From Larkinella sp. C7 (GTDB lineage: Bacteria > Bacteroidota > Bacteroidia > Cytophagales > Spirosomataceae), in contig NZ_VBSL01000001.1 of assembly GCF_006149005.1 (NCBI RefSeq), forward strand, positions 372,001 through 436,000: a DNA stretch of 64,000 nucleotides, in the 5' to 3' direction. The translations under genes and the position numbers were made by a program. Shown here piece after piece: positions 40,270-50,245 of this stretch. The notes beneath the pieces are model-generated. The model was given only the letters and a program-made list of their open reading frames with translations, made no database searches and was not told where the DNA came from. Each line of letters begins with the position of its first letter. Position 1 is the first letter of the stretch.

Positions 40270-42648
40270 ATGATTCGCAATTACTTCAAAACCGCCTGGC
40301 GGGGTCTGCTCAACAACAAAGGCTACTCGGCCATCAACATTGGCGGGCTCGCCGTGGCGTTGGGAATCGGTATTCTACTGCTCTGGTGGGTGAAAGACGA
40401 AACGAGTTTCGACCGTTTTCATGCGAATGCGGATCGGATCTACCGCGTCAACGGCGGTTTTGGCTCCGGCACGGCGCAGCAGTTTTCGGGCCAGATCGTG
40501 GCTCCCGTGGCGGCTCATGCCAAACAGCAAATGCCGTCGGTGGAAGACGCCGTGCGCATCGTCGGGAATTACGACGTTTCACCTTTCAAGGTGCAGGACA
40601 AAACGCTGGTGGAAGAAAAAGCCGTCTACGTCGATCCGGGTTTCTTCACGTTTTTTAGCTTCGACTGGGTGAAAGGCAACCGCGAGCGTCCTTTCCCCGA
40701 CCTGCAATCGGTCGTTCTGACGGAGTCGGCGGCTTTGAAATACTTTGGCTCGGCGGAACCGGTCGGGAAGGTGCTGTATTCCGTTCCGAAAAAGCAGAAC
40801 TTCGTCGTGAGTGGCGTCATTCGTGACTTTCCCGACAACTCCAGCATCCGGTGCAATATGCTGTTTCCGTTGCAGCTTCTGGCGAATCAATACAGTGGTG
40901 CCCCCGGTGATTACTGGAAAACCATGGATTCGGATTGGGGCAACTGGTTCGCCCAAACGTATTTCCGGGTCGATCCGCACGCCAATCTGGACAAGATCGT
41001 AAAAACCCTGAACGACGTTCACCATGCCAGCAACAAATATGATCAGGTGACGGTGTACCGCCTGCAACCGCTGACCGACATCCACCTCTACCGGCCCGAC
41101 GGCACACCCGGCGCCATGCAGGAAGTGAAAATGATGGGCATCGTCGCGCTCATTCTGCTGGCCATCGGCTGCATCAACTACGTCAACCTGGCCACGGCGC
41201 GGGCCACACAACGGGCCAAGGAAGTGAGTGTCCGGAAGGTGGTCGGTGCGGGTCGCGAACACCTGATTGGCCAGTTTCTGGCCGAATCGCTCCTGATTTT
41301 TGTCGTCGCGCTGCTGCTGGCCATCGGGCTGATCAAAGGACTGGAATCGACCTATCAGGAACTAACCGGCAAAACCCAGCCCTTCTCGCTGGCCGATCCG
41401 CAGACCTGGCTGGTGCTGGTGGGCGCTTTGGTATTTACCCTGGCCGTTGCAGGCATCTATCCGGCGTTGGTTCTGTCGTCGTTCGAACCCTTGAAAGTGT
41501 TGCGCGGAAAAATGGCAACGGGCGGCAAAGGTGTTACGTTCCGGCAAACGCTGGTGATCACCCAGTTTGCCTTTTCGACGGCTTTGATTGTGGGAACCCT
41601 GGTCATCGGTAACCAACTGCGGTTTATGCGCGAGCGAAATCTGGGCTATGACCGGGAAAATGTCTTCGCGTTCTGGATGACCGGCGATATGTTAAAGCAT
41701 TTCGATGCGATCAAGGCCGAGTTGTCGCGCCAGCCCAGCGTCCGGAGCGTAACTGCTTCGAATGGAAATCTGCTCAATTTAGGCAATTCAACCGGCGATA
41801 CGGACTGGGACGGAAAGCCCAAGAACAGCATGTTTATCATTAACCGGATGCAGGTCGAGAAAGATTTCATTTCCACCTTCGGCCTGAAAATGGTGCAGGG
41901 CGAAACCTTTACCGGCTCCCCCGCGGACTCGATGCACGTCATCCTGAACGAAACCGCCGTAAAAAATACGGGCATTAAAAATCCCATCGGCAAAAGTTTT
42001 ACGCTCGGTCAGACGAAGGGAATCATCATTGGTGTCGTGAAAGATTTCCATTTTGCCTCCCTGCGTCAGAAAGTGGAACCGGCGGTTTTCTTTTACCGGA
42101 ACAACACCAATTTGGGGCGGCTTTACGTCAAAACCACGGGCCGGGATGCGTCTAAAGCCGTTGCGGCCACTGAAAAACTCTGGAAAAAGTACAGCCCCGA
42201 TTATCCGTTCGACTACCAGTTTATGGACGTGCAATACAACGAGATGTATAAATCGGAACAGCGGACGGGGCAGTTATTCAACTTCTTTGCGGGCATCGCC
42301 ATTCTGGTTTCCTGCCTTGGTTTATTCGGGTTAGCAACTTTTACGGCCCAGCAACGTACCAAAGAAATCGGCATTCGCAAGGTCCTCGGCGCGTCAATTA
42401 CGGGCATTGTCGCGCTGCTTTCCAAAGATTTCCTGAAGCTGGTGCTGATCGGAATTCTGATTGCCTCACCGATTGCCTGGTGGACAATGAGTCAGTGGCT
42501 GACCGCCTTTGCCTATAAGATCGACCTGGCGTGGTGGGTGTTTGCGCTGGCGGGTCTGCTGGCCGTTCTAATTGCCTTTGCCACCGTCAGTTTTCAAAGT
42601 ATCAAAGCCGCGTTGATGAATCCGGTGAAGTCACTGCGTTCGGAATGA
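40270..42648 (+). CDS. FtsX/MacB-type ABC permease, array member 3 of 9
   Basis: The 792-residue member is among the shorter ones, start MIRNYFKTAWRGLLNNKGY. It carries the first FtsX motif AKEVSVRKVVGA near residue 315 and the last RTKEIGIRKVLGASITGIV near 696. The first periplasmic core has several deviations (GGFGSGTAQQFSGQIVAPVA), consistent with a different ligand or partner. The second core is compact, with DTDWDGKPKNSMFIINRMQ. The following permease begins only 21 bp after its stop, the single gap in the array with no hairpin, so members 3 and 4 are the most tightly coupled pair. Confidence 0.95.
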   Translation: MIRNYFKTAWRGLLNNKGYSAINIGGLAVALGIGILLLWWVKDETSFDRFHANADRIYRVNGGFGSGTAQQFSGQIVAPVAAHAKQQMPSVEDAVRIVGNYDVSPFKVQDKTLVEEKAVYVDPGFFTFFSFDWVKGNRERPFPDLQSVVLTESAALKYFGSAEPVGKVLYSVPKKQNFVVSGVIRDFPDNSSIRCNMLFPLQLLANQYSGAPGDYWKTMDSDWGNWFAQTYFRVDPHANLDKIVKTLNDVHHASNKYDQVTVYRLQPLTDIHLYRPDGTPGAMQEVKMMGIVALILLAIGCINYVNLATARATQRAKEVSVRKVVGAGREHLIGQFLAESLLIFVVALLLAIGLIKGLESTYQELTGKTQPFSLADPQTWLVLVGALVFTLAVAGIYPALVLSSFEPLKVLRGKMATGGKGVTFRQTLVITQFAFSTALIVGTLVIGNQLRFMRERNLGYDRENVFAFWMTGDMLKHFDAIKAELSRQPSVRSVTASNGNLLNLGNSTGDTDWDGKPKNSMFIINRMQVEKDFISTFGLKMVQGETFTGSPADSMHVILNETAVKNTGIKNPIGKSFTLGQTKGIIIGVVKDFHFASLRQKVEPAVFFYRNNTNLGRLYVKTTGRDASKAVAATEKLWKKYSPDYPFDYQFMDVQYNEMYKSEQRTGQLFNFFAGIAILVSCLGLFGLATFTAQQRTKEIGIRKVLGASITGIVALLSKDFLKLVLIGILIASPIAWWTMSQWLTAFAYKIDLAWWVFALAGLLAVLIAFATVSFQSIKAALMNPVKSLRSE

Positions 42649-42669
42649 AAAAGTTAAGAATGTAAAGTT

Positions 42670-45120
42670 ATGCTAGCGAACTACTTAAAAATCGCCATCC
42701 GGAACCTACTGCGAAGCAAGACGTTCTCGGCCATCAACATTCTCGGTCTGTCGGTTGGCATGACATGCTGTCTGTTGCTGTTGCTCTACATCCGGAGCGA
42801 GTTATCGTTCGATCAGCACCACCAGCACGCGAAGCAATTGTATTTGATGTCGAGCGCCGTCAAATCGCCTGGATTAAATGAAGAATACCCCCGCCTTTCG
42901 GGGCCGATGGCAGCCGCGATTCAATCGGAATTTCCGGAGGTCGAAAAAGTCGCGCGGCTTTACGTCAACATCATGGATGACAAAACGTTGCTGCAGGTGC
43001 AGGAAACCGGCAAACCCATGAAGTCATTTTACGAAACCCAGGGCTATCAGGTCGACTCGACGTTCTTTGATCTTTTTTCCTACGAATTCACGGAAGGCAA
43101 TTCTAAAAAAGCCCTGTTTCAGCCCAACTCGATTGTGTTATCCGAAGAGGTTGCCCATAAACTTTTCGGAAATGCACCCGCCTTGAACAAAACCGTCCGG
43201 ATTAGCGGATCGACAGGCAACGGCGACAATTTCCGGGTGTCGGGCGTTTACCGCGATGAAAGTTCGCGTTCCCACATCGATGCCCGTTTTTTTGTACCGA
43301 TGTATGTCGGCATGATCGGCAATTACCTTCGGCAACCCAATCTGGATTATACCAATAACAACCTCTTTACTACTTACCTCCGGTTAAGACCGGATGCCGA
43401 CGCACAGCAGTTGGAACAGAAAATACCGGCATTTGTCGAAAAATACATGCGCAGTGAGCTGAAACGGTACGGTTACGATAAACGACTCTTCCTGATTCCG
43501 GTTCCGGAGCTTCATTTATACAGCCAGATTCAGGCTATTGTGACGCCGACCAACAGCACAACCTACCTGTACATCCTGGCATCGATTGCGGTTTTCACAC
43601 TGTTGATTGCCTGTATTAATTTCATGAATCTTTCAACGGCCCGGTCGGCCAAAAGGGCGGCTGAAGTCGGTATTCGGAAGGTGATGGGCGCGGAACGGGG
43701 TTCACTAATCGGGCAGTTTCTGGGCGAGTCGATGATCCTGTCGTTGCTGGGGCTTGTCATTGCATTGGGGCTGATTGCCCTGCTTCTGCCGGTATTCAAT
43801 CAACTGGCCGGCAAATCCTTGCAGGTGTCGGAATTGCTGGAACCGTCAATTGCCCTATCCTTCATTGGGTTGACGCTGCTGACGGGCTTGATCGCGGGCA
43901 GTTACCCGGCGTTTTTCCTGTCGATGTTCAATCCGGCTCAGGTGCTGAAGGGCAAGTTTGTCAACAGCCTGTCGGCGGTGGCTTTGCGTCGCGGGCTGGT
44001 GGTTTTTCAGTTTGTGGTCGCCATCGGGCTGGTGCTGGCCACGTTCGTGATTCAGGAACAGATGCGGTTTTTACGGAATCAGTCGCTGGGTTTTACGCAG
44101 GATCAGCAAATTGCCATTCCGTTGCGGAGCAGTGAGTCGCGCGGGATGTATACGGCGTTTCGGAATGAGATTTTACGGAATAACCAGGTGGTTTCGGCGG
44201 CCGGAACCCAGTATTATCCCGGCATTATGAACCCCACGGATTTTGGTTTGTATCGCCCGGATCAAACCGTCAATGAAATGCAGAATGTCAAAAACAGCGA
44301 GGTCGATTTTGAGTACCTGCAAACGATGGGTTTCAAACTGGTAGCCGGACGGCTATTCTCACGGCAATTTCCCGGCGATACCAATAACCGGCTCGTTGTC
44401 AATGAATCAACCCTGCGAAAACTTCAGATTCCACTCCGCAAAGCCATTGGGCAAAAACTGAATTTTAATTGGCACGGGCAGACGTACCAGTACGAAGTGA
44501 TTGGTGTCTTGAAAGACTTTCACCACGAAAACCTGCATCAACCCATTGAGCCCTATGCTTTTATGCTGATGACCCGCCCGAATTTCAACTACATCATTGC
44601 GCACGTCAATTCAGACAACATGGAAAACGTGCTGGGTTTTCTGGAACGGAAATGGAAAGCCCTGCGCCCCGACGAACCGTTTGAATATTCGTTTTTGAAC
44701 GAAGATTTCCAGAAAAATTACCAGGCCGAAGTCCGTACGTCGCGCATCGTGACTTATTTCACCGCCATTTCCATCCTGATTTCCTGCCTCGGGCTGTTCG
44801 GATTAGCGGCTTTTGCGGCTCAGCAACGCACCAAGGAAATTGGCGTTCGGAAGGTGCTGGGCGCTTCCATATCCCACATCGTGCTGCTACTTTCCACCGA
44901 TTTTTTAAAGCTGGTCGTCATCGCCATTCTGATTGCGTCACCGATGGCGTGGTGGGCCATGAATCGATGGCTGCAAAACTTTGCGTACAAGATCACAATT
45001 CCGTGGTGGATTTTCGTAGCCGCTGGCGGTTTGGCGTTACTGATCGCGTTCATCACCGTCAGTTTCCAGAGCATCAAAGCCGCCCTGATGAACCCGGTGA
45101 AATCACTGCGTTCGGAATGA
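42670..45120 (+). CDS. FtsX/MacB-type ABC permease, array member 4 of 9
   Basis: The 816-residue member starts MLANYLKIAIRNLLRSKTF. Its first FtsX motif is AAEVGIRKVMGA near residue 330, the last RTKEIGVRKVLGASISHIV near 720. The first periplasmic core is longer than in its neighbours, with MSSAVKSPGLNEEYPRLSG and PMYVGMIGNYLRQPNLDYTN. The second core contains YYPGIMNPTDFGLYRPDQTV. The C-terminal helix pair shows a conserved WWAMNRWLQNFAYKI segment. It follows member 3 by 21 bp and precedes a hairpin and member 5. Confidence 0.95.
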   Translation: MLANYLKIAIRNLLRSKTFSAINILGLSVGMTCCLLLLLYIRSELSFDQHHQHAKQLYLMSSAVKSPGLNEEYPRLSGPMAAAIQSEFPEVEKVARLYVNIMDDKTLLQVQETGKPMKSFYETQGYQVDSTFFDLFSYEFTEGNSKKALFQPNSIVLSEEVAHKLFGNAPALNKTVRISGSTGNGDNFRVSGVYRDESSRSHIDARFFVPMYVGMIGNYLRQPNLDYTNNNLFTTYLRLRPDADAQQLEQKIPAFVEKYMRSELKRYGYDKRLFLIPVPELHLYSQIQAIVTPTNSTTYLYILASIAVFTLLIACINFMNLSTARSAKRAAEVGIRKVMGAERGSLIGQFLGESMILSLLGLVIALGLIALLLPVFNQLAGKSLQVSELLEPSIALSFIGLTLLTGLIAGSYPAFFLSMFNPAQVLKGKFVNSLSAVALRRGLVVFQFVVAIGLVLATFVIQEQMRFLRNQSLGFTQDQQIAIPLRSSESRGMYTAFRNEILRNNQVVSAAGTQYYPGIMNPTDFGLYRPDQTVNEMQNVKNSEVDFEYLQTMGFKLVAGRLFSRQFPGDTNNRLVVNESTLRKLQIPLRKAIGQKLNFNWHGQTYQYEVIGVLKDFHHENLHQPIEPYAFMLMTRPNFNYIIAHVNSDNMENVLGFLERKWKALRPDEPFEYSFLNEDFQKNYQAEVRTSRIVTYFTAISILISCLGLFGLAAFAAQQRTKEIGVRKVLGASISHIVLLLSTDFLKLVVIAILIASPMAWWAMNRWLQNFAYKITIPWWIFVAAGGLALLIAFITVSFQSIKAALMNPVKSLRSE

Positions 45121-45128
45121 AGAAGGAA

Positions 45129-45188
45129 GAGTTATAAGTGAAGAGTGGAGAATTAAAGTATTAACTCTTCACTCTTCATTCTTAACTC
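45129..45188. repeat. 28-bp imperfect hairpin between permeases 4 and 5
   Basis: Arms 45129-45156 (GAGTTATAAGTGAAGAGTGG and on) and 45161-45188 pair with a few mismatches around a 4-nt loop, again from GAGTTA/GTGAAGAGT words. Confidence 0.75.
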
Positions 45189-45204
45189 GTAACTAAAGAA
45201 GGAT

Positions 45205-47622
45205 ATGCTGCGTAACTATTTCAAAATCGCCTGGCGGAACCTGTTGAAGCACCCGACCACCACGAGCATTCACCTGATCGGACTGACGCTCGGCCTGACG
45301 ACCTGTCTGTTGATCCTGCTCTTTGTGCAGAACGAATGGGGGTATGACCGACACCTGAAGCAGGGCGACCGGATCTACCGCGTGAACCTCATCCGGACGA
45401 CGGGTGCCGAAGTCGAGAAGTCGGGCATTACCCCCTATCCGCTGGCACCGGCGATGCGAACCGACTTTGCCGACTGGCCGAAAGTGACCCGCATTCATGC
45501 CGACCGCGACCTTTCCGTGCTGGTTTCGCCCCAGAAGATTCTGAAAGAAGACAATGTCGTTTTTGCGGAACCCGACTTCATCGACCTGTTTGAGGTCGAA
45601 ATGCTTGAAGGAAACGGAAAAACCGTTCTCGCCGAACCCAATAAAGTCATCTTGACCCAGAAAACCGCCCAAAAGTATTTCGGCTCGGCTTCGGCCCTCG
45701 GCAAAACGCTGCGAATCAGCAACGACCTGAAGGTGCAGGTGGCGGGTGTCATGCGGGACATGCCTTCCCAAACGAATTTTCCGGTGTCCATGCTGGTGTC
45801 TTTTGGGTCGATGAAAACCTTCTTCTCGTTCGGCATCGATCAGTGGGGACTTCGCTCTGGCGGGAGTGTGTTTGCGGTTTTGCCCGAGGGCAAGTCGCCG
45901 GAGCAGTATGCCGCCCGGCTTCGACAGGCTGAGAAAAAATACTTTTCTACCCGCGACGGCGAAACCAGCACGTTGGTTCTCCAGCCGCTCCACGACATTC
46001 ATTTCAACCCCGACTATGAAGGCACCATCCTGACGGCGGCCATTTCGCCCACCTATCTCTACGTTTTCGGTGCCGTCGGCTTGTTTGTTTTGCTGATTGC
46101 CTGCGTGAATTTCATCAACATGTCGACAGCCCGCGCCATGACACGCGCCAAAGAAGTGGGCGTCCGGAAGGTAATCGGTGCCACGCAAAGCCAGTTGGTC
46201 TGGCAGTTTTTGAGCGAAGCTCTGTGGCTGACCGGCATTTCGGCCCTGTTGTCGCTGCTGCTGTCCAACGCCTTACTACCAGTTGTCAACGATTTTTTAC
46301 AGAAACAGATCACCTCAGAATGGCTCCAGACCAGCGGTATTCTGGTGGCGCTGGCGTTGTTCACGGCCTTGCTGGCGGGTTTGTATCCGGCGTTTTTCCT
46401 GGCCCGCTTCCGACCCATCCGCGCATTGAAAACCGCCACGGAAGCAGGTGGTCTTCGCTCCGGGCGCGTCTGGCTGCGGCAGGGACTGGTCGTTTTCCAG
46501 TTTTCCATATCCCTCATTCTGGCCGTAGGCGTCCTGATCATTTACCGGCAGATGAATTATTTCCGGCAGAAAGACCTGGGTTTCAAACGGGACGCCATTG
46601 TCACGGTTGCCATCCCGGATTCGAAAAAAATGGCCGTTTTGGGGCAGTCACTGCGGCAGATTCCGGGGGTCGAGCACCTCTCATTCGCGCTGGGAGCGCC
46701 GACATCACCCAACAATTTCGGCACTGACATGCGCCCCGACCCCGCCAATCCAACGAAAAAAATAAACATCTCGCTCAAACTGGCCGACGCCGATTACCTC
46801 AAGACGTACGGCTTAAAACTGGTCGCCGGACGGTTCCTCGAACACCGCGATACGCTGGCGATTTCGGGGGCCATACCGGAAGAAAAGCGCCGGTATGCGT
46901 TTGTGGTGAACGAAAATACCGTCAAAGCACTGGGCTATGCCAAACCCGAACAGGCATTAGGGCGTAAAATTCGGGTGGGCCTCAATGACGTTGACGCCGA
47001 AATCGTGGGCGTGGTGAAGGATTTTCATACCAGTTCACTCCACAATCCCATCGAGCCGATGGTGCTGATGAACCTGCCGGAGTTTTACTATTCCGTTGGA
47101 CTCAACTTGCGGACGAGCAACTACACGACCACAATGGCGGCCGTTGAAACCGCCTGGAAAGAAATGTATCCGGAAAGCCTGTTTGATGCCAAGTTCCTGG
47201 ACGACAGCCTGCAGGAACTCTACGAAGACGAACAGCGGCAATTTTCGCTTCTGCGCGTTTTTGCCGGTATTGCACTGGTAATCTGCTGCCTCGGTTTGTG
47301 GGGACTCGCCACGTTCACCATCGAACGGCGGACCAAAGAAATTGGCGTCCGGAAAGTGTTGGGAGCCTCGGTCGCGGGAATTGTCGCCCTGATTTCCAAA
47401 GACTTCCTGAAACTGGTGCTGCTGGCGCTCGTCATTGCCACCCCGATTGCATGGTACGCGATGGAAAGCTGGCTCAGGGAATTCAGTTACCGCATCGACG
47501 TGGAATGGTGGGTGTTTGCGCTGGTCGGCGCGGTTTCCATCCTGATCGCATTTGCCACGGTTTCGTTCCAGAGCATCAAAGCGGCTTTGATGAACCCGGT
47601 TACCTCTCTTCGTTCGGAATGA
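45205..47622 (+). CDS. FtsX/MacB-type ABC permease, array member 5 of 9
   Basis: The 805-residue member starts MLRNYFKIAWRNLLKHPTT. First FtsX motif AKEVGVRKVIGATQSQLVWQ near residue 315, last RTKEIGVRKVLGASVAGIVALI near 709. It differs near the last FtsX helix (CLGLWGLATFTIERRTKE in place of CLGLFGLATFTxxQRTKE) and in the second core (RFLEHRDTLAISGAIPEEKR), where an extra loop follows the conserved LVAGRF. The first core has only short insertions. It ends in ALMNPVTSLRSE. Confidence 0.95.
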   Translation: MLRNYFKIAWRNLLKHPTTTSIHLIGLTLGLTTCLLILLFVQNEWGYDRHLKQGDRIYRVNLIRTTGAEVEKSGITPYPLAPAMRTDFADWPKVTRIHADRDLSVLVSPQKILKEDNVVFAEPDFIDLFEVEMLEGNGKTVLAEPNKVILTQKTAQKYFGSASALGKTLRISNDLKVQVAGVMRDMPSQTNFPVSMLVSFGSMKTFFSFGIDQWGLRSGGSVFAVLPEGKSPEQYAARLRQAEKKYFSTRDGETSTLVLQPLHDIHFNPDYEGTILTAAISPTYLYVFGAVGLFVLLIACVNFINMSTARAMTRAKEVGVRKVIGATQSQLVWQFLSEALWLTGISALLSLLLSNALLPVVNDFLQKQITSEWLQTSGILVALALFTALLAGLYPAFFLARFRPIRALKTATEAGGLRSGRVWLRQGLVVFQFSISLILAVGVLIIYRQMNYFRQKDLGFKRDAIVTVAIPDSKKMAVLGQSLRQIPGVEHLSFALGAPTSPNNFGTDMRPDPANPTKKINISLKLADADYLKTYGLKLVAGRFLEHRDTLAISGAIPEEKRRYAFVVNENTVKALGYAKPEQALGRKIRVGLNDVDAEIVGVVKDFHTSSLHNPIEPMVLMNLPEFYYSVGLNLRTSNYTTTMAAVETAWKEMYPESLFDAKFLDDSLQELYEDEQRQFSLLRVFAGIALVICCLGLWGLATFTIERRTKEIGVRKVLGASVAGIVALISKDFLKLVLLALVIATPIAWYAMESWLREFSYRIDVEWWVFALVGAVSILIAFATVSFQSIKAALMNPVTSLRSE

Positions 47623-47636
47623 AAATGAAGCGTTAT

Positions 47637-47691
47637 GACGGGGCCGCCCGCACGGCTGGCTGACGCCTATAACCGCGCGGGCGGCCCCGTC
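47637..47691. repeat. GC-rich hairpin between permeases 5 and 6
   Basis: Perfect 15-bp arms GACGGGGCCGCCCGC (47637-47651) and GCGGGCGGCCCCGTC (47677-47691) around a 25-nt loop that contains GGCTGGCTGACGCC. It differs in composition from the AT-rich hairpins but is flanked by the same ATGAAG / CTTCAT and AACTCATAACTA words. Confidence 0.8.
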
Positions 47692-47720
47692 TTCATTCAT
47701 AACTCATAACTAAAAAATGT

Positions 47721-50129
47721 ATGCTACAAAACTACTTCAAAATCGCCTTTCGCAATCTGTGGAGAAACAAGGTTTTTTCCGGGATCAACGTGTTCGGACT
47801 AGCCGTCGGGCTGGCGTCCTGTTTGCTCCTGTATCTGTACATCTCGCACGAATTGAGTTACGATTCCTTTCAGCAAAAGGCCGACCGGACGGTGCGGGTC
47901 GTGATGGAATACAGCATGGAAGGGCAGGTCAACAAAGTCCCGCAAACCGGAACGAAGGTGGCGCCGGAATTCGGGCGGCAGTTTCCCGAAGTAGAATCGG
48001 GCGTCCGGATGGAAAACCGGCAGGCTGTGGTCAGTTATGCCGACCGGAAATTCAGTGAGAAAAAAGTGGTCTACGCCGATTCCGCTTTGTTCCACATCTT
48101 CTCATTCCGGTTGAAACAGGGCAATCCGAAAACCGCCCTGGCCGGTCCCAACCTGGTCGTCCTGTCGGAATCCTCGGCCAAAAAGTACTTCGGGAACGAA
48201 AACCCGGTCGGCAAAACCGTCCGGATCAACGCCGGGGGTGGGGATAAAGACTATGCCGTAACGGGTGTGGTGGAAGACTGCCCGGACAATTCCCAAATCA
48301 AATACGACCTGCTGGCTTCGTTTACGACCCTCTCCGCGTCGAAAGAAGAGCAGTGGTTTTCGGCCAATTATGCCACCTACTTGCTACTGCGCAAACCGGA
48401 GTCGATTGCCACGCTGCAGGCCAAGATCCCGGCTTTCATGAAAACGCAGTTCAGCAAGGAAGAGATGTCGGGCGGTAATTACCTGACCTACCACCTCGAA
48501 CCACTGCGAAAGGTGCATCTTCACTCCGACGTTGAGGGCAATTTTGAACCCAACGGCGATCTGGTTTATCTCTACATTTTCGGCTCCGTGGCGGTGTTGA
48601 TTCTGATCATTGCCTGCGTCAATTACATCAACCTGGCCACCTCGCGGGCCGTGGAGCGGGCGCAGGAAGTCGGCGTTCGGAAGGTGATGGGCGCGTTGCA
48701 GGGGCAATTGTTCGGGCAGTTCATTGGCGAGTCGGTGATCGTCACTTTTGCGGCCCTGGGGCTGGGCCTGTTGCTGGTTTACCTGGGTCTTCCGCTTTTC
48801 AACGACTTGTCCGACCGGGAATTTTCGTTCGACGTTCTGATGGAATCCCGGAATTTGTTGCTTCTGTTGGGGATTGTGCTGCTGGTCAGTTTCATCGCGG
48901 GCGGTTATCCGGCCCTGGTGCTGGCCCGCTATGAACCCGTTCACGTTCTGAAGGGGCATTTGAAAACCGCCGGAGCCGGACAATTCCGCCGGGCACTGAT
49001 CGTGTTTCAATTCGCCATTACGGCCTTTCTGATTGTCTGTACGATGCTGGTTCGCAACCAGTTGTCCTACATCCAGGATAAAAAACTGGGTTATAGCAAA
49101 GATCATGTCCTGGTGCTGCCCGCCGACCGGCAGGTGAACGAAAAAATCCGGGCCTTAAAATCTGAATTCAAACGGAACGCCGATGTGCAGCAGGTGACCC
49201 GGGCCTATGAATCACCGGTTTACATCAACGGCGGCTACGGCATGCACCGAACCGGCACCCCGGACGACCAGTATAAATCAGTAACGGCACTGCCCGCCGA
49301 TGAAGATTTCGTCAAAACGATGGGCCTGCGGATTGTGGCGGGTCGCGACTGGATGCCGACCGATCTGGAACAGGCGACCACGCCCGGCAGCGACAGCCTG
49401 CGTCATTTTCATTTCATTCTGAACGAAGCCGCCGTGAAAGAAATGGGCTGGAAGTCGCCCCGGGAAGCGGTTGGGCAAAAAATGGATATGGGCAACCAAA
49501 GACCCGGCGTTGTCGGTGCGGTGGTCGAAGATTTCCACTTTGCCTCCATGAAGCAGAAAATCAGTTCGCTGGTCATTTTTCCGGAAGCCAGTGGCAATGT
49601 CCTGCTGGTCAAATTGTCGGGAAGCCGGTTGCCCGCTACGCTTCAGTTTCTGGAAGAAAAGTGGAAAGCAGTCGTTCCCGCCCGCCCGTTCGAATACGAG
49701 TTTCTGGATCAAGAGTTTTCCAGACTCTATTTCGCCGAAACCCGCACGGGCCAGATTTTCAGCGTATTTGCGTTTCTATCGATCTTGCTGGCCTGCCTGG
49801 GACTGTTCGGCCTGTCGGCCTATACAACTGCGCAGCGCACCAAGGAGATCGGCATCCGGAAAGTGCTGGGCGCGTCGGTGCCGAACATTGTTCTGTTGCT
49901 TTCCAAAGATTTCTTGAAGCTGGTTCTGATCGCAATCGTGCTGGCTTCGCCCCTGGCGTGGTGGGCCATGAACCGGTGGTTGCAGGATTTCGCCTACAAA
50001 ATCGACGTAGAGTGGTGGGTGTTTGTCATCGCCGGAGTCATTGCCGTTGCCATTGCGTTCCTGACGGTTTCGCTCCAAAGTGTTAAAGCGGCTTTGATGA
50101 ATCCGGTTAACTCACTGCGTTCGGAATGA
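47721..50129 (+). CDS. FtsX/MacB-type ABC permease, array member 6 of 9
   Basis: The 802-residue member starts MLQNYFKIAFRNLWRNKVF. First FtsX motif AQEVGVRKVMGALQGQLFGQ near residue 314, last RTKEIGIRKVLGASVPNIVLL near 706. The last FtsX region reads CLGLFGLSAYTTAQ. Its second core has a distinctive YESPVYINGGYGMHRTGTPD and ends in FHFASMKQKISSLVIFPEASG. An acidic TDLEQATTPGSDSLRHFH insertion follows the GRDW segment. It starts at ATG 47721 and is separated from member 5 by a GC-rich hairpin. Confidence 0.95.
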   Translation: MLQNYFKIAFRNLWRNKVFSGINVFGLAVGLASCLLLYLYISHELSYDSFQQKADRTVRVVMEYSMEGQVNKVPQTGTKVAPEFGRQFPEVESGVRMENRQAVVSYADRKFSEKKVVYADSALFHIFSFRLKQGNPKTALAGPNLVVLSESSAKKYFGNENPVGKTVRINAGGGDKDYAVTGVVEDCPDNSQIKYDLLASFTTLSASKEEQWFSANYATYLLLRKPESIATLQAKIPAFMKTQFSKEEMSGGNYLTYHLEPLRKVHLHSDVEGNFEPNGDLVYLYIFGSVAVLILIIACVNYINLATSRAVERAQEVGVRKVMGALQGQLFGQFIGESVIVTFAALGLGLLLVYLGLPLFNDLSDREFSFDVLMESRNLLLLLGIVLLVSFIAGGYPALVLARYEPVHVLKGHLKTAGAGQFRRALIVFQFAITAFLIVCTMLVRNQLSYIQDKKLGYSKDHVLVLPADRQVNEKIRALKSEFKRNADVQQVTRAYESPVYINGGYGMHRTGTPDDQYKSVTALPADEDFVKTMGLRIVAGRDWMPTDLEQATTPGSDSLRHFHFILNEAAVKEMGWKSPREAVGQKMDMGNQRPGVVGAVVEDFHFASMKQKISSLVIFPEASGNVLLVKLSGSRLPATLQFLEEKWKAVVPARPFEYEFLDQEFSRLYFAETRTGQIFSVFAFLSILLACLGLFGLSAYTTAQRTKEIGIRKVLGASVPNIVLLLSKDFLKLVLIAIVLASPLAWWAMNRWLQDFAYKIDVEWWVFVIAGVIAVAIAFLTVSLQSVKAALMNPVNSLRSE

Positions 50130-50130
50130 T

Positions 50131-50236
50131 GAGTTAAGAATGAAGAGTGATAAGTTACAACGTGGTGGCATCAGCCGTCCGTAGGGTTGGCTGGCGCTTT
50201 TTTTAATTCTCAACTCATCACTCTTAACTCTTAACT
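50131..50236. repeat. Imperfect inverted repeat between permeases 6 and 7
   Basis: GAGTTAAGAATGAAGAGTGA (50131-50150) is mirrored loosely by ACTCATCACTCTTAACTC (near 50213-50230). The central part carries CAGCCGTCCGTAGGGTTGGC followed by TG, a small CAGCC/GGCTG stem. Confidence 0.6.
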
Positions 50237-50245
50237 AAAAAGCTT